DNA from: CAYOID01 sp964573115
Lineage (GTDB): Bacteria; Desulfobacterota; Desulfovibrionia; Desulfovibrionales; Desulfothermaceae
DNA: 64,000 nt
Direction: 5' to 3'
Assembly (NCBI GenBank): GCA_964573115.1
Contig: CAZNIP010000001.1
Coordinates: 1 to 64,000 of the forward strand
Shown here piece by piece: positions 39,192 to 47,947 of this stretch (within the stretch, counting starts at the first letter, position 1; the number at the start of each line of letters is the position of its first letter). The notes beneath the pieces are model-generated. The model saw only the letters and a list, made by a program, of their open reading frames with translations. It made no database searches and was not told the origin of the DNA. Both the position numbers and the translations under genes were made by a program.

Positions 39192-39953
39192 ATGATGACT
39201 GACGAATCCGTGCGAAAAAGAAGGGACCGTTTCCCCAGAGGGCTGACCCAGCCGGAGAAGGGATATCGTTTTGGGGCCGATCCCCTGCTGCTGGCATCGT
39301 ATGTCTGGCCCAGATCCGGGGAGAGCGTTCTGGATCTGGGGACCGGCTGCGGCGTGGCTGGTCTGGCCCTGCTGCTGCGCAACCCGGGGGTCAGCGTCAC
39401 CGGGGTGGACATCTCGGCCGACATGATCGAGTGCGCCAGAGCCAATGCCGCCCTTCTGGGGCTGCAGGATCGATTCTTTCCGCACTGCCTGGATGTCCTC
39501 GATCTTCGAAGGGCCCCTGAGATCCGGGCCGAAGCCTTTGATCGGGTCATGCTCAACCCCCCGTATCGCCGCCCCGGACATGGCCGGGAGCCTCTGGACA
39601 CGAACCGGAGAGAGTCGCGCTTTGAACACCTGGCCACCCTGCAGGACTTTCTTCAGGCCGGGGCCTATGGATTGAAGAACAGGGGCCTGTTGACATTGGT
39701 CCATTTGGGGGCAAGACTTGGCTCCGTTTTCCAGGCTGCCGCATCCGTCCGGCTGGAGGTCCAGAGAATGCGCTGCGTCCACAGCTCGCAGCTCTCTGGG
39801 GCCAGGCTGGTGCTCATTCAGGCCCGGAAGAACGGCAAGCCGGGCCTTGAGATCGATCCGCCCCTGGTCCTCCATGAACGCAGCCATGACGGTCAGTCCA
39901 GGATGAGTCGGCAGGCCCTGGACTTCTGCCCTTTTCTGGGCTGCAACCCGTGA
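39192..39953 (+). CDS. tRNA1(Val) A37 N6-methyltransferase family protein (TrmN6-like)
   Basis: 253 residues. A SAM-dependent N6-adenine methyltransferase: GYRFGADPLLLASYVWP, VLDLGTGCGVAGLAL (SAM-binding motif I), VDISADMIECARANAALLG and the catalytic NPPY (MLNPPYRR), then SRFEHLATLQDFL. This layout is that of TrmN6 (YfiC), which methylates A37 of tRNA1(Val), and not of HemK. ATG 39195 is an equally good start. It lies 27 bases before pckA on the same strand. Confidence 0.88.
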   Translation: MMTDESVRKRRDRFPRGLTQPEKGYRFGADPLLLASYVWPRSGESVLDLGTGCGVAGLALLLRNPGVSVTGVDISADMIECARANAALLGLQDRFFPHCLDVLDLRRAPEIRAEAFDRVMLNPPYRRPGHGREPLDTNRRESRFEHLATLQDFLQAGAYGLKNRGLLTLVHLGARLGSVFQAAASVRLEVQRMRCVHSSQLSGARLVLIQARKNGKPGLEIDPPLVLHERSHDGQSRMSRQALDFCPFLGCNP

Positions 39954-39980
39954 TGCCTTCAGACCGAGGAGCGAAAGAGC

Positions 39981-41600
39981 ATGAAGCTGAGATTGCAAGA
40001 GCATGGATTGACCAATGTGGGCGATATCTTCTGGAACCTGTCCACCCCGGCCCTGTACGAGCAGATCGTGCAGCGCAGGGAGGGCAAGGTCGCCCATCTG
40101 GGACCCCTGGTGGTCAGGACCGGGAGCTACACCGGCCGGTCTCCGGACGACAAGTTCATTGTCAGAGAAAAGAGTTCCGAGGATCAGATCTGGTGGGGGC
40201 CCCAGAACCAGTCTTTTGAGCCGGAGCGGTTCAACCATCTCTACTTGAGGCTCCTGGCCTATCTCCAGGGCAAGTCGATCTTTGTCCAGGACTGCTGTGC
40301 CGGTGCGGATGCGGACTACAAGGTCCGGCTGAGAGTGATCACCGAGGAGGCCTGGCACTCCCTTTTCGCCCGCAATCTCTTCATTCAGATCCATGACCGG
40401 GACGAGCTCAAGGGCCATGTTCCAGACTTCACGATCATCTGCGCCCCCAAGTTCAAGGCCTTTCCGGACATCGACAAGACCAATTCAGAGGCCTTCATCC
40501 TGGTCCATTTCGGCAAACGGCTCATCCTCATCGGCGGGACGAGCTACGCCGGGGAGATCAAGAAGTCGGTCTTCACAGTGCTCAATTACCTCTATCCCCA
40601 GCAGTCTGTCCTGGGCATGCATTGCTCGGCCAACATGGGTCAGGCCGGGGACACGGCCCTCTTTTTCGGTCTGTCAGGTACGGGCAAGACCACCCTGTCC
40701 ACGGTGGAGGACCGCAAGCTCATCGGTGACGACGAACATGGCTGGAACGAGAAGGGCGTTTTCAATTTTGAAGGCGGATGCTATGCCAAAGTGATCCGGC
40801 TCTCCAAGGAAGCTGAGCCCGAGATTTACGAATGCACCAGGAAATTCGGGACGGTTCTGGAGAATGTGGCCTTCGACAGCGAGTCCCGCAGGCTGGACCT
40901 CAACGATGACAGCCTGACCGAGAACACGCGGGCCGCTTATCCCCTGCCCCACATCCCAAACGCCATCCGCGAAGGTCATGGACCGCATCCGAAGAACATC
41001 TTCATGCTGGCTGCCGACGCGTTCGGGGTTCTGCCCCCGGTGTCCAAGCTGACCCCGAATCAGGCCATGTACCATTTCATGTCCGGGTACACGGCCAAGC
41101 TGGCCGGGACCGAGAGGGGGGTGACCTCCCCGGTGGCCACTTTTTCCACCTGCTTCGGAGCCCCGTTCATGGCCCTGCACCCCAAAGTCTATGCCGACCT
41201 GCTCGGCAGGAAAATCAGGGAGCACGGGGTCAACTGCTGGCTGGTGAACACGGGCTGGACAGGCGGGCCCTACGGACTGGGCCGACGGATGGAGATCCAG
41301 TACACCCGGGCCCTGATCAGAGCCGCCCTGGGCGGTGAGCTGGACCATGTGGACACGGTCCAGGAGCCGGTCTTCGGCCTGCATGTTCCTCAGAGCTGCC
41401 CCGGAGTGCCCAGGACCATCCTCAACCCCAGGGAGACCTGGGATGACCCCAAGGCCTATGACGACAAAGGCCTCAAGCTGGCCGGGCTGTTCAGGGAGAA
41501 CTTCAAGGCCTTTGAAGACACCGTGGACGACGAGGTGGTCAAGGCAGGGCCTCGGGTCGGCGCGGCACGAAGGCCCACCGGCCTGAATGATGTGGCCTGA
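39981..41600 (+). CDS. pckA: Phosphoenolpyruvate carboxykinase (ATP)
   Basis: 539 residues, typical. It converts oxaloacetate and ATP to phosphoenolpyruvate, the first step of gluconeogenesis. Visible are TGRSPDDKFIV, FTIICAPKF, YAGEIKKSVFTVLNYLYP, the P-loop GLSGTGKTTLST, the metal-binding LIGDDEHGWNE, NFEGGCYAK, AADAFGVLPPVSKLTPNQAMYHFMSGYTAKLAGTE (read in parts), FGAPFMALHP and NTGWTGGPYG. These place it in the ATP-dependent, not GTP-dependent, group. The first ATG after the methyltransferase is at 39981. Confidence 0.97.
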   Translation: MKLRLQEHGLTNVGDIFWNLSTPALYEQIVQRREGKVAHLGPLVVRTGSYTGRSPDDKFIVREKSSEDQIWWGPQNQSFEPERFNHLYLRLLAYLQGKSIFVQDCCAGADADYKVRLRVITEEAWHSLFARNLFIQIHDRDELKGHVPDFTIICAPKFKAFPDIDKTNSEAFILVHFGKRLILIGGTSYAGEIKKSVFTVLNYLYPQQSVLGMHCSANMGQAGDTALFFGLSGTGKTTLSTVEDRKLIGDDEHGWNEKGVFNFEGGCYAKVIRLSKEAEPEIYECTRKFGTVLENVAFDSESRRLDLNDDSLTENTRAAYPLPHIPNAIREGHGPHPKNIFMLAADAFGVLPPVSKLTPNQAMYHFMSGYTAKLAGTERGVTSPVATFSTCFGAPFMALHPKVYADLLGRKIREHGVNCWLVNTGWTGGPYGLGRRMEIQYTRALIRAALGGELDHVDTVQEPVFGLHVPQSCPGVPRTILNPRETWDDPKAYDDKGLKLAGLFRENFKAFEDTVDDEVVKAGPRVGAARRPTGLNDVA

Positions 41601-41721
41601 CGTTGAGCTCAGGTCCCTGGCGAACAGCTCAGCGACAGGGGAGCAGAGTGATGGGTGAGCGGGGTCGTCCCTGCCGGTATGAAACCCGTCACCTTCACCT
41701 TTGAAGTCATCAGGAGGTGCA

Positions 41722-42882
41722 GTGGAACTCTTTCTGCAGTGCAGAACCGGCCTGAGCGGGGACATGGTCCTGGCGGTCCTGGCCGACCTGGGTCTTGACC
41801 TCGAGCCGTTGCAGGACCTCCTGAACCGGGCCGGGCTGGATGTCAGGATCGAATCGAGCAAGGAGCTCCGCAATGGGCTGACCGGGAGAGGGGTCCGGAT
41901 CCATGCCGGCAGACATCAGCCTTTCAGGCATCTGAGCACCATCCTTGAGCTGGTGGACCAGGCCGGTCTGTCAGCTGAGGTCAAGAGCAGAAGCGGAAAG
42001 GCCTTTCAGCGCCTGGCCGAGGTGGAGGCCCATGTCCACGGCCAGAGCCTTGAAGAGGTCCACTTTCACGAGGTCGGGGCAGTGGACACCATCGCGGATG
42101 TGGTTGGGACCTTCTGGGGGCTGGAGCAGCTTGGGGTCACCAGGGTCAGCTGCTCAGACCTGCCCTGGTTCGACGGACAGGTCAAGACCGAGCACGGCCT
42201 GCTTCCCCTTCCGGCCCCGGCAACAGCAGCCCTGCTCCAGGGCAAGCCGGTCTATCCAACAGCCTTTGACCGGGAAATCATCACCCCGACCGGGGCCCTG
42301 ATCGTGGACCAGGTGGTCAGCCATTTCCAGCCGGGCCCCCGGGGACGGGTGTCCAGGGTCGGTACCGGCTGGGGGGACATGGACCTTGGAGCCACGCCCA
42401 ACGGACTGCGGGGGGTTCTCTTCAGCGGTCAAGCCACCGGGCTGGAGCAGATCGTGGTTCTGGAGACCAACATCGACCATTTGACCGGAGAAGAGCTCGG
42501 GGATTGCCTGGAGGTCCTGCACAGGGCCGGAGCCCTGGATGTGGTCTACACCCCGGGGGTGATGAAGAAGAACCGGCCGGGGGGGATTCTGCAGGTCCTG
42601 TGCCGGCCGGAGCAGGAGCAGGATCTGCTCGAGGCGGTTTTTGCCCACAGCCTGACCCTGGGGGTCAGACGCCAGGATGTGCAGCGGGTTGTCCTGCCGA
42701 GGAGGGAGGCCATGCTGGACACTGAGCTGGGGCAGGTCCAGGCCAAGGCCATGGATCTGGGCAGGGAGACAGTGGCCCGCCCCGAGTACGAGGCCCTCAA
42801 GGCCCTGTCCGAGAAGACGGGTCGTTCAGTGGCCCAACTGCGGCATCTCCTGGGGGGAGGGTTTGATTTGTCCAGGGGATAG
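41722..42882 (+). CDS. larC: LarC-like nickel-pincer cofactor protein
   Basis: 386 residues. LarC inserts nickel into the pincer cofactor of lactate racemase, with CTP hydrolysis. Family text: FLQCRTGLSGDMVLAVLADLGLDLEPL, VEAHVHGQSLEEVHFHEVGAVDTIADVVGT, LPWFDGQVKTEHGLLPLPAPATA, REIITPTGALIVDQV, VGTGWGDMDLGATPNGLR, VVLETNIDHLTGEELGDCLE and YTPGVMKKNRPGGILQVLC. The start is GTG 41722, with AGGAGGTGCA before it. LarA, LarB and LarE are not in the window, so the target racemase lies elsewhere or the protein acts on another enzyme of the superfamily. Confidence 0.9.
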   Translation: MELFLQCRTGLSGDMVLAVLADLGLDLEPLQDLLNRAGLDVRIESSKELRNGLTGRGVRIHAGRHQPFRHLSTILELVDQAGLSAEVKSRSGKAFQRLAEVEAHVHGQSLEEVHFHEVGAVDTIADVVGTFWGLEQLGVTRVSCSDLPWFDGQVKTEHGLLPLPAPATAALLQGKPVYPTAFDREIITPTGALIVDQVVSHFQPGPRGRVSRVGTGWGDMDLGATPNGLRGVLFSGQATGLEQIVVLETNIDHLTGEELGDCLEVLHRAGALDVVYTPGVMKKNRPGGILQVLCRPEQEQDLLEAVFAHSLTLGVRRQDVQRVVLPRREAMLDTELGQVQAKAMDLGRETVARPEYEALKALSEKTGRSVAQLRHLLGGGFDLSRG

Positions 42883-42884
42883 GT

Positions 42885-43538
42885 CTAGGATGCTGTTCTG
42901 GGGTCGGCCAGGCCGCATTGGGGGCAGATGTCCCTGAGCAGGCAGCCCCGGCACTTCGGGTTGCGGGCCTGACACACGTCCCTGCCGTACCAGACCAGGA
43001 GGTGATTGATCTCTCCCCAGGCCTGCCGCGGGAAGAGGGGCATCAAATCGAGTTCGATTTTTTTGGGATCTGTAGAGCTGGTCAGCCCGAGTCGGAAGGA
43101 CAGCCGTCTGACGTGAGTGTCCACGGCAATGCCTTCATGGCGGCCAAAGGCGTTGGAGAGGACGATGTTGGCCGTCTTCCGGGCCACGCCGGGCAGAGAG
43201 AGCAACCCCTCCATGGTTTCAGGCACCTGGCCCTGATGCTCTTTGGTGATGCGCCTGGCGGCGGCGACGAGGTTTTTGGCCTTGTTGCGGAAAAAGCCGG
43301 TGGACCGGATGACCCCCTCGACCTCTTCCTCGCTGGCTGCAGCCAGAGAGGGGATGGTCGGCCAGCGCCTGAAGAATTCCGGGGTGACCTGATTGACTCT
43401 GACGTCGGTGCACTGGGCGGCCAGGACGGTTGAGACCAGCAGCTCCCAGGGCGATGCCCAGTGCAGAGCTCCTTCAGGGGCTGGATAGCGCTCCCGGAGT
43501 CTTTTGAGGATGGCTTCGGCCCGGGTCTTCGGGGACAT
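42885..43538 (-). CDS. nth: Endonuclease III
   Basis: 217 residues. A base-excision-repair DNA glycosylase/lyase that removes oxidised pyrimidines. The helix-hairpin-helix LPGVARKTANIVL carries catalytic Lys121, and VDTHV has catalytic Asp140. Four cysteines (189, 196, 199, 205, in the C-x6-C-x2-C-x5-C spacing) hold a [4Fe-4S] cluster. The frame is open to 43787, but that stretch is not part of the family; I use ATG 43538, with ATG 43559 as alternative. It converges on larC, 2 bases apart. Confidence 0.95.
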   Translation of the reverse strand: MSPKTRAEAILKRLRERYPAPEGALHWASPWELLVSTVLAAQCTDVRVNQVTPEFFRRWPTIPSLAAASEEEVEGVIRSTGFFRNKAKNLVAAARRITKEHQGQVPETMEGLLSLPGVARKTANIVLSNAFGRHEGIAVDTHVRRLSFRLGLTSSTDPKKIELDLMPLFPRQAWGEINHLLVWYGRDVCQARNPKCRGCLLRDICPQCGLADPRTAS

Positions 43539-43810
43539 GATCTCTGCTGGATGGTTCATCAATGGCGTCAACACAAGGTGCGTTGCAGGCGACCTGGCAG
43601 TTGTACTCCAAAGGCGTCCTGAGGACAAGAGCCACCAGGGCATGACCTGAGCCTCTCTGGGGACGTGTGCTCTCGGTCCTGACAGTCTCTGGAGCGAAGA
43701 GAAGACCGTGGGTAGCGGGCAGCCACCCTGGATTCGGCAATCGATCGGCAAGATGCAGGCAGGGAGGCCCAAACCTGTGAGGGACACCCGCGCCGAGGGA
43801 GGTGAAGGCG

Positions 43811-44131
43811 ATGTCAGCAGTTCTGGTGTACATGACGGCTGCGAACCGGAGCGAGGCCGAGCAGGTCGGCAAGGCCCTGATCGAGTCCAGGCTGGCCGCC
43901 TGCGTGAACATCCTGGACAGCATGCAGGCCATGTTCTGGTGGGGCGGACAGGTGGAAAAGGACAGCGAGACCGTGCTCCTGGCCAAGACCAGGGTCGGGC
44001 TGGTGGGCCGGCTCAACGCCAAGGTGGCCGAGGTTCACAGTTACGAAACCCCGTGTGTCGTGGCTGTGCCGATCATTGACGGGAACCCGGAATTTCTGCA
44101 GTGGATCCATGACGAGACAGCAGATGGCTGA
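43811..44131 (+). CDS. cutA: CutA1 family divalent-ion tolerance protein
   Basis: 106 residues. The trimeric CutA1 fold: LVYMTAANRSEAEQVGKALIESRLAACVNI (in parts), SMQAMFWWGGQVEKDSETVLLAKTR, VAEVHSYETPCVVAVPI and a terminal FLQWIHDET. The family is linked to copper tolerance in E. coli, though its true role is unclear. GGAGG eight bases before ATG 43811 sets the start. The 272-base gap to the divergent nth gene (43539-43810) holds no further gene. Its end overlaps the start of miaB by about 8 bases. Confidence 0.93.
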   Translation: MSAVLVYMTAANRSEAEQVGKALIESRLAACVNILDSMQAMFWWGGQVEKDSETVLLAKTRVGLVGRLNAKVAEVHSYETPCVVAVPIIDGNPEFLQWIHDETADG

Positions 44132-45473
44132 TCAGGCCCGGACGTACCATATCCTGACCTTTGGCTGCCAGATGAACGTCTGCGATTCCAACTGGCTGAG
44201 CCAGGCCCTTGAAGCCAGAGGATGGCGGGCGGCCCCGGAGGGAGCTGCAGAGGTGATTCTGATCAACACCTGCAGTGTCAGGGAGAAACCGGAGCAGAAG
44301 GTCTACAGTCTCCTCGGGCGGCTGGCCTCGCTGCGACAGGACGCCCTTGTGGTCGGAGTGGGTGGATGCGTGGCCCAGCAGGTGGGGACCGGATTCTGGG
44401 AACGCTTCCCGCAGGTTCGGCTCGTGTTCGGGACCGACAACGTTTCCCTGGTGCCGGACAGCCTGGAGCAGGTCCTGGAGGACCCGGGTCTGCGGATCAG
44501 CCTGCTGGATTTCATGGACCACTATCCGGAGCGGGACAACGTGTGGAGAGACGGTCCTCAACCGGCCCAGGCCTTTGTGAACATCATGCAGGGCTGCGAC
44601 AACTTCTGCACCTACTGCATCGTTCCCCACACCAGGGGGCGGCAGAAATCCCGCCGGAGCCCGGCTGTGCTTCAGGAATGCCGTGATCTGGTCCAGGCCG
44701 GCGTCAAAGAGATCACCCTGCTGGGGCAGAACGTGAACAGCTACGGTCAGGACCGCTTCGGTGACGGGGTGAGCTTCCCGCAGCTTGTGCACAGGGTCTG
44801 TTCCATTCCCGGACTGGAGCGGGTCAGGTTCACCACCTCGCATCCCAAGGACATCGACCTGGAACTCATCGAGGCCTTCGGTCGGTATGCGAACCTCTGT
44901 CCGAGCCTGCACCTGCCTCTCCAGTCAGGGTCCAACAGGATTCTGAAGAGGATGGGCCGGAGGGTCTCCCGGGAGGCCTATCTGGACACGATCAGCAGGC
45001 TGAGAGAGGTCTGCCCGGACATCGTGATCAGCACGGACCTCATTGTCGGTTTTCCAGGGGAAGACGAATCCGATTTCCAGGCGACTCTGGCCAGCATGGC
45101 CGAGGTCGGCTTCGACAGCAGCTACTCCTTCAAGTATTCGGACCGTCCGGGAGTCAAGGCGGCAGACTACCCTGACAAGATTGACGAAGAAACCAAGAGC
45201 AGGCGGCTTCTGGAGCTGCAGGCCCATCAGGCCAGGCTGACCGAGGCGTCGCTGAACAGGCTGGTGGGCAGGGATGCCGACGTCCTCGTGGAAGGGTCCA
45301 GTGCCCGGCAGAATGGCCAGGAGCCCTGCTGGAAAGGGCGCGAACCCGGTGGTCGGCTGGTCAACTTCAGCTGGAGCGGGGGGCAGGACTTGACCGGAAC
45401 TCTGGTGCGTGTTCACATTGACCAGGCTAAAAAACACTCTGTCCGCGGGGAGGTGAAAAAAGGCTATGGTTGA
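44124..45473 (+). CDS. miaB: tRNA-2-methylthio-N6-dimethylallyladenosine synthase
   Basis: 449 residues. A radical SAM methylthiotransferase that modifies i6A37 of tRNA. The N-terminal UPF0004 domain has the auxiliary-cluster cysteines in TFGCQMN, NTCSVREK and VGGCVAQ. The SAM cluster is CDNFCTYCIVP, followed by GRQKSRRSP and LLGQNVNSYG. The C-terminal part carries a TRAM domain (about residues 370-445). ATG 44109 is an alternative start. It overlaps cutA at the front and the DUF151 gene by 8 bases at the end, so this is an operon. Confidence 0.95.
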   Translation: MADQARTYHILTFGCQMNVCDSNWLSQALEARGWRAAPEGAAEVILINTCSVREKPEQKVYSLLGRLASLRQDALVVGVGGCVAQQVGTGFWERFPQVRLVFGTDNVSLVPDSLEQVLEDPGLRISLLDFMDHYPERDNVWRDGPQPAQAFVNIMQGCDNFCTYCIVPHTRGRQKSRRSPAVLQECRDLVQAGVKEITLLGQNVNSYGQDRFGDGVSFPQLVHRVCSIPGLERVRFTTSHPKDIDLELIEAFGRYANLCPSLHLPLQSGSNRILKRMGRRVSREAYLDTISRLREVCPDIVISTDLIVGFPGEDESDFQATLASMAEVGFDSSYSFKYSDRPGVKAADYPDKIDEETKSRRLLELQAHQARLTEASLNRLVGRDADVLVEGSSARQNGQEPCWKGREPGGRLVNFSWSGGQDLTGTLVRVHIDQAKKHSVRGEVKKGYG

Positions 45474-45960
45474 AATGAAAATATTCGGACTGGCACTGGA
45501 TGAACAGTCCCAGGTCCCGCTCCTGATCCTCAAGGATCAAGACGATCAGCAGGTCCTGCCGATCTGGATCGGTGCCATGGAGGCCATGTCCATCTCCATC
45601 AGCCTGAACAAGGTCAGCATTTCCCGCCCCCTGACCCATGATTTGATGCTTCAGACCCTGAACACCCTGGGGGCGCACATCGAAAGGGTGGCCGTGGTTG
45701 ATTTACGGGAAGGGACGTACTATGCGGAGATCCATCTTCGCCACCAGGACCGGACCCACCTCATCGACAGCCGGCCCTCGGACGCCATAGCCCTGGCAGT
45801 CCGGGCAGAAGCCCCGATCATGGCCAGCGAGGAGCTCCTGGCTCAGGTGGCCAAGCAGTTCACTCAGGATCACGAGGTGGTCCTCAAGGATGAGGAATCA
45901 AAGAAGTGGACCGATTTTCTGGAGAAGTTCAACATTGACGACATCAAGTACAAGATGTGA
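45466..45960 (+). CDS. DUF151 bifunctional nuclease family protein
   Basis: 164 residues. Matches the bifunctional nuclease (BFN/DUF151) family: VPLLILKDQDDQQVLPIWIGAMEAMSI, LTHDLMLQTLNTLGAHIERV, TYYAEIHL and DSRPSDAIALAVRAEAPI, with a helical tail. A plant member degrades DNA and RNA; bacterial roles are not established. Overlaps the miaB stop by 8 bases, so it should be co-translated with it. Confidence 0.9.
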   Translation: MVEMKIFGLALDEQSQVPLLILKDQDDQQVLPIWIGAMEAMSISISLNKVSISRPLTHDLMLQTLNTLGAHIERVAVVDLREGTYYAEIHLRHQDRTHLIDSRPSDAIALAVRAEAPIMASEELLAQVAKQFTQDHEVVLKDEESKKWTDFLEKFNIDDIKYKM

Positions 45961-46068
45961 TCCCCCGGTCCGGTCTGGCCCTGTCCGCCGGTCTCCCTGC
46001 CACCGAAAGAAACCCTGAGGGATTGAACCGGCTCCATGCCAGCCGGGCCAGACAACGATCGCAACTGA

Positions 46069-46728
46069 ATGATCGACCTGCACACCCACACCGTCTTCTC
46101 AGACGGGGAACTCATTCCGGCTGAGCTTGCCCGCAGGGCCAGAGTCTGTGGATACCAGGCCCTGGCCATCACCGATCATGTGGATCAGACCACCCTGGGC
46201 TGGGTTCTCAGCAATCTCCTGCCAGGAATCCGTGCCCTGCGGGCCTTTGTGGGCCTCGATCTCCTGGCGGGGGTGGAACTGACCCATGTCCCCCCGGGAT
46301 TGATCAGCGACCTGACGGCCGAGGCCAGGGATCTGGGGGCTGATCTGGTCATCGTTCACGGCCAGACCCTGGTTGAGCCTGTGGAAGAGGGCACCAATCT
46401 GGCTGCCATCGAAGCCGGGGTCGACATCCTGGCCCATCCCGGCCTGATCACTCCGGAAGAGGCCGGCCTGGCTGCCGAGCACGCAGTGGCCCTTGAGATC
46501 AGCACCAGAAAAGGGCATAGTCTGGCCAACGGTCACGTGGCGGTCCAGGCACGGCAGGCCGGAGCCAGGATCGTCGTGAACAACGATGCCCACGCCCCGG
46601 GTGATCTCCTCCAGGCCGAGCAGAGACGGCTGGTGGCCATGGGAGCGGGGTTGACCTCTGAGGAGTGTCTCCAGGCCGAGCAGACGTCCCGGGAGATGGT
46701 GAACAAGATTTTGACCAGGGGGCCATGA
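46069..46728 (+). CDS. PHP-domain phosphoesterase (histidinol-phosphatase-like)
   Basis: 219 residues. The PHP metal-binding signatures are all present: MIDLHTHTVFSDGEL (two His), ITDHVDQT, AGVELTHV, VIVHGQTLVEP, DILAHPGLIT and NNDAHAPG. It may be a histidinol-phosphate phosphatase or another PHP-type phosphoesterase; the short single-domain size does not decide. It precedes tolQ with a 94-base gap containing two hairpins. Confidence 0.85.
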   Translation: MIDLHTHTVFSDGELIPAELARRARVCGYQALAITDHVDQTTLGWVLSNLLPGIRALRAFVGLDLLAGVELTHVPPGLISDLTAEARDLGADLVIVHGQTLVEPVEEGTNLAAIEAGVDILAHPGLITPEEAGLAAEHAVALEISTRKGHSLANGHVAVQARQAGARIVVNNDAHAPGDLLQAEQRRLVAMGAGLTSEECLQAEQTSREMVNKILTRGP

Positions 46729-46736
46729 TGGTCCCG

Positions 46737-46792
46737 GACCGGCGGTCTTCTGCTCAGCGCCGGTCAGGTTTCATGTTGGATGCGCTGCATCC
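46737..46792. other. Two hairpins between the PHP gene and tolQ
   Basis: GACCGGCG (46737-46744) pairs with CGCCGGTC (46758-46765), eight perfect pairs; GGATGC-GCT-GCATCC (46778-46792) forms six more. They may end the upstream transcript or shape the tolQ leader. No T-run follows. Confidence 0.4.
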
Positions 46793-46822
46793 GGTCAACC
46801 GTTCAGAGAGGAAAGCGAATCA

Positions 46823-47548
46823 ATGGAACTTGGAGCCCAGTCCGAAATTCTGTCCATGTTGTTGGGGGCCACGCTGGTGGTCAAGATTGTCCTGGTCCTC
46901 CTGGCGGTCATGTCGCTGATCAGCTGGACCCTGATTTTTTACAAATTCTTTTTGCTCACCCGGGTGAAAAGGAACATTCGACATGAGTTTCAGGCCTTCA
47001 ACGGTGCCAGGGATCTGGGAACGGCCCTGCGGGTTCTGAAGCAGCGGTCCGGTTCCAGGCTCTACAAGGTCGGATCCAAGGCGGTTTCCGAGATCAAGGC
47101 CCTGGAGAAATCGAGTCTCCCGGCTTCGAGCAAAGTCAAGGTGGCCTCAGACAACATCAGGCGAGTTTTGCGTCAGTCTGTCAGCCATGAGATGAACAGC
47201 CTGGCCTACGCCCTGTCCTTTTTGGCCACCTGCACCAATTCAGCCCCGTTCATCGGTCTGTTCGGAACGGTCTGGGGCATCATGAACGCCTTTCAGTCCA
47301 TCGGCATCCAGAAGAGCGCAGCTCTGACCACGGTTGCCCCAGGGATCGCCGAAGCCCTGATCGCCACGGCCATAGGGCTGGCCGTCGCCATCCCGGCCTC
47401 CATCGCCTACAACTCCTTTCTGGGGCTGCTCAACAGCATTGAAGCGGAAATGATCAACTATGCCGGAGCTTTTTTGAACCGGGTCCAGCGGGAACTGCCC
47501 TGGCTGAGCACTGGCCCTGTGGTCAGGGAGAGCAAAGACGAGCTCTAG
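46823..47548 (+). CDS. tolQ: TolQ, proton-channel subunit of the Tol-Pal system
   Basis: 241 residues, MotA/TolQ/ExbB family. One N-terminal membrane segment (ILSMLLGATLVVKIVLVLLAVMSLISW, read in parts), then a cytoplasmic loop. Two further membrane segments follow, with the family text TCTNSAPFIGLFGTVWGIMNAFQSIG and APGIAEALIATAIGLAVAIPA (in parts). TolQ and TolR use the proton gradient to drive TolA and help constrict the outer membrane during division. TolR follows, but only after an unusual 399-base gap. Confidence 0.96.
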   Translation: MELGAQSEILSMLLGATLVVKIVLVLLAVMSLISWTLIFYKFFLLTRVKRNIRHEFQAFNGARDLGTALRVLKQRSGSRLYKVGSKAVSEIKALEKSSLPASSKVKVASDNIRRVLRQSVSHEMNSLAYALSFLATCTNSAPFIGLFGTVWGIMNAFQSIGIQKSAALTTVAPGIAEALIATAIGLAVAIPASIAYNSFLGLLNSIEAEMINYAGAFLNRVQRELPWLSTGPVVRESKDEL

Positions 47549-47573
47549 TCAGCGCGGCCGCCGGCCGCGCTGA
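47549..47573. terminator. GC hairpin at the tolQ stop
   Basis: An 11-base perfect stem with a GCC loop, directly after the stop codon. No T-run follows, so termination would be weak; it may act as a REP-like or stabilising structure. Confidence 0.4.
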
Positions 47574-47723
47574 AGGTCGAAGGTTGAGGGTTGAAGGTGG
47601 ATGGGAGACAAGAAAATCCGTCCTTTCACTTGAGGACATCCATTCCGGACGGTTTGATCGGTGAAGAGACTTCTGCATGTTGACCTCATTTTCTTGAATC
47701 CGACACCCGAACACCTGTGATGG

Positions 47724-47752
47724 AGTTTCATACGAGCCCGGCCACGTGCCGG
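47724..47752 (+). repeat. Dispersed motif AGTTTCATACG plus hairpin, copy 3
   Basis: AGTTTCATACG (47724-47734) is followed after AGC by the hairpin CCGGC-CACGT-GCCGG (47738-47752). Same order as upstream of the ParM-like gene. Confidence 0.5.
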
Positions 47753-47814
47753 CATGATGATGCAGGCTTGAACCGAAGAAAGAGCCTCACGGACTCAGTG
47801 CACCGCTGTCCCGT

Positions 47815-47834
47815 CTGACGACCGCGGTCGTCAG
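47815..47834. promoter_or_regulatory. Perfect 20-base palindrome upstream of tolR
   Basis: Half-site CTGACGACCG is followed immediately by its exact complement with no spacer. This is the form of a protein-binding operator rather than an RNA hairpin. It ends about 113 bases before the tolR start. Confidence 0.5.
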
Positions 47835-47947
47835 GGGCAGTCAGTCACCTCGAAACATGAGAGGGGATGCGATCCGTCATCGCGTTGGGATCTCATCCCT
47901 GCGTCTGCCAGGGGCTTGCCTCTGCAGAGCCTTCCCGGAGAGCACCT

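Larger units (their letters stand above)
47549..47947. other. Palindrome-rich 399-base gap between tolQ and tolR
   Basis: No convincing gene. From left: a hairpin TCAGCGCGGCC-GCC-GGCCGCGCTGA (47549-47573) touching the tolQ stop; a purine-rich tract with GGTCGAAGGTTGAGGGTTGAAGG-like repeats (about 47574-47600); copy 3 of the dispersed motif plus hairpin (47724-47752); a perfect 20-base palindrome with half-site CTGACGACCG (47815-47834); and the tolR ribosome binding site. Genes of this operon elsewhere are nearly contiguous. Confidence 0.75.

Noticed and set aside
41676..41690. Fourth copy of the AGTTTCATACG motif
   Set aside because: GGTATGAAACCC differs at both ends and no adjoining hairpin is clear.
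43539..43787. N-terminal extension of endonuclease III
   Set aside because: The extra about 83 residues are unlike the family and rich in rare text; ATG 43538 gives a standard 217-residue enzyme.
47549..47755. Small ORFs in the tolQ-tolR gap
   Set aside because: They lack ribosome binding sites and their residues come from the GGTTGAAGG-type repeat read in other frames.
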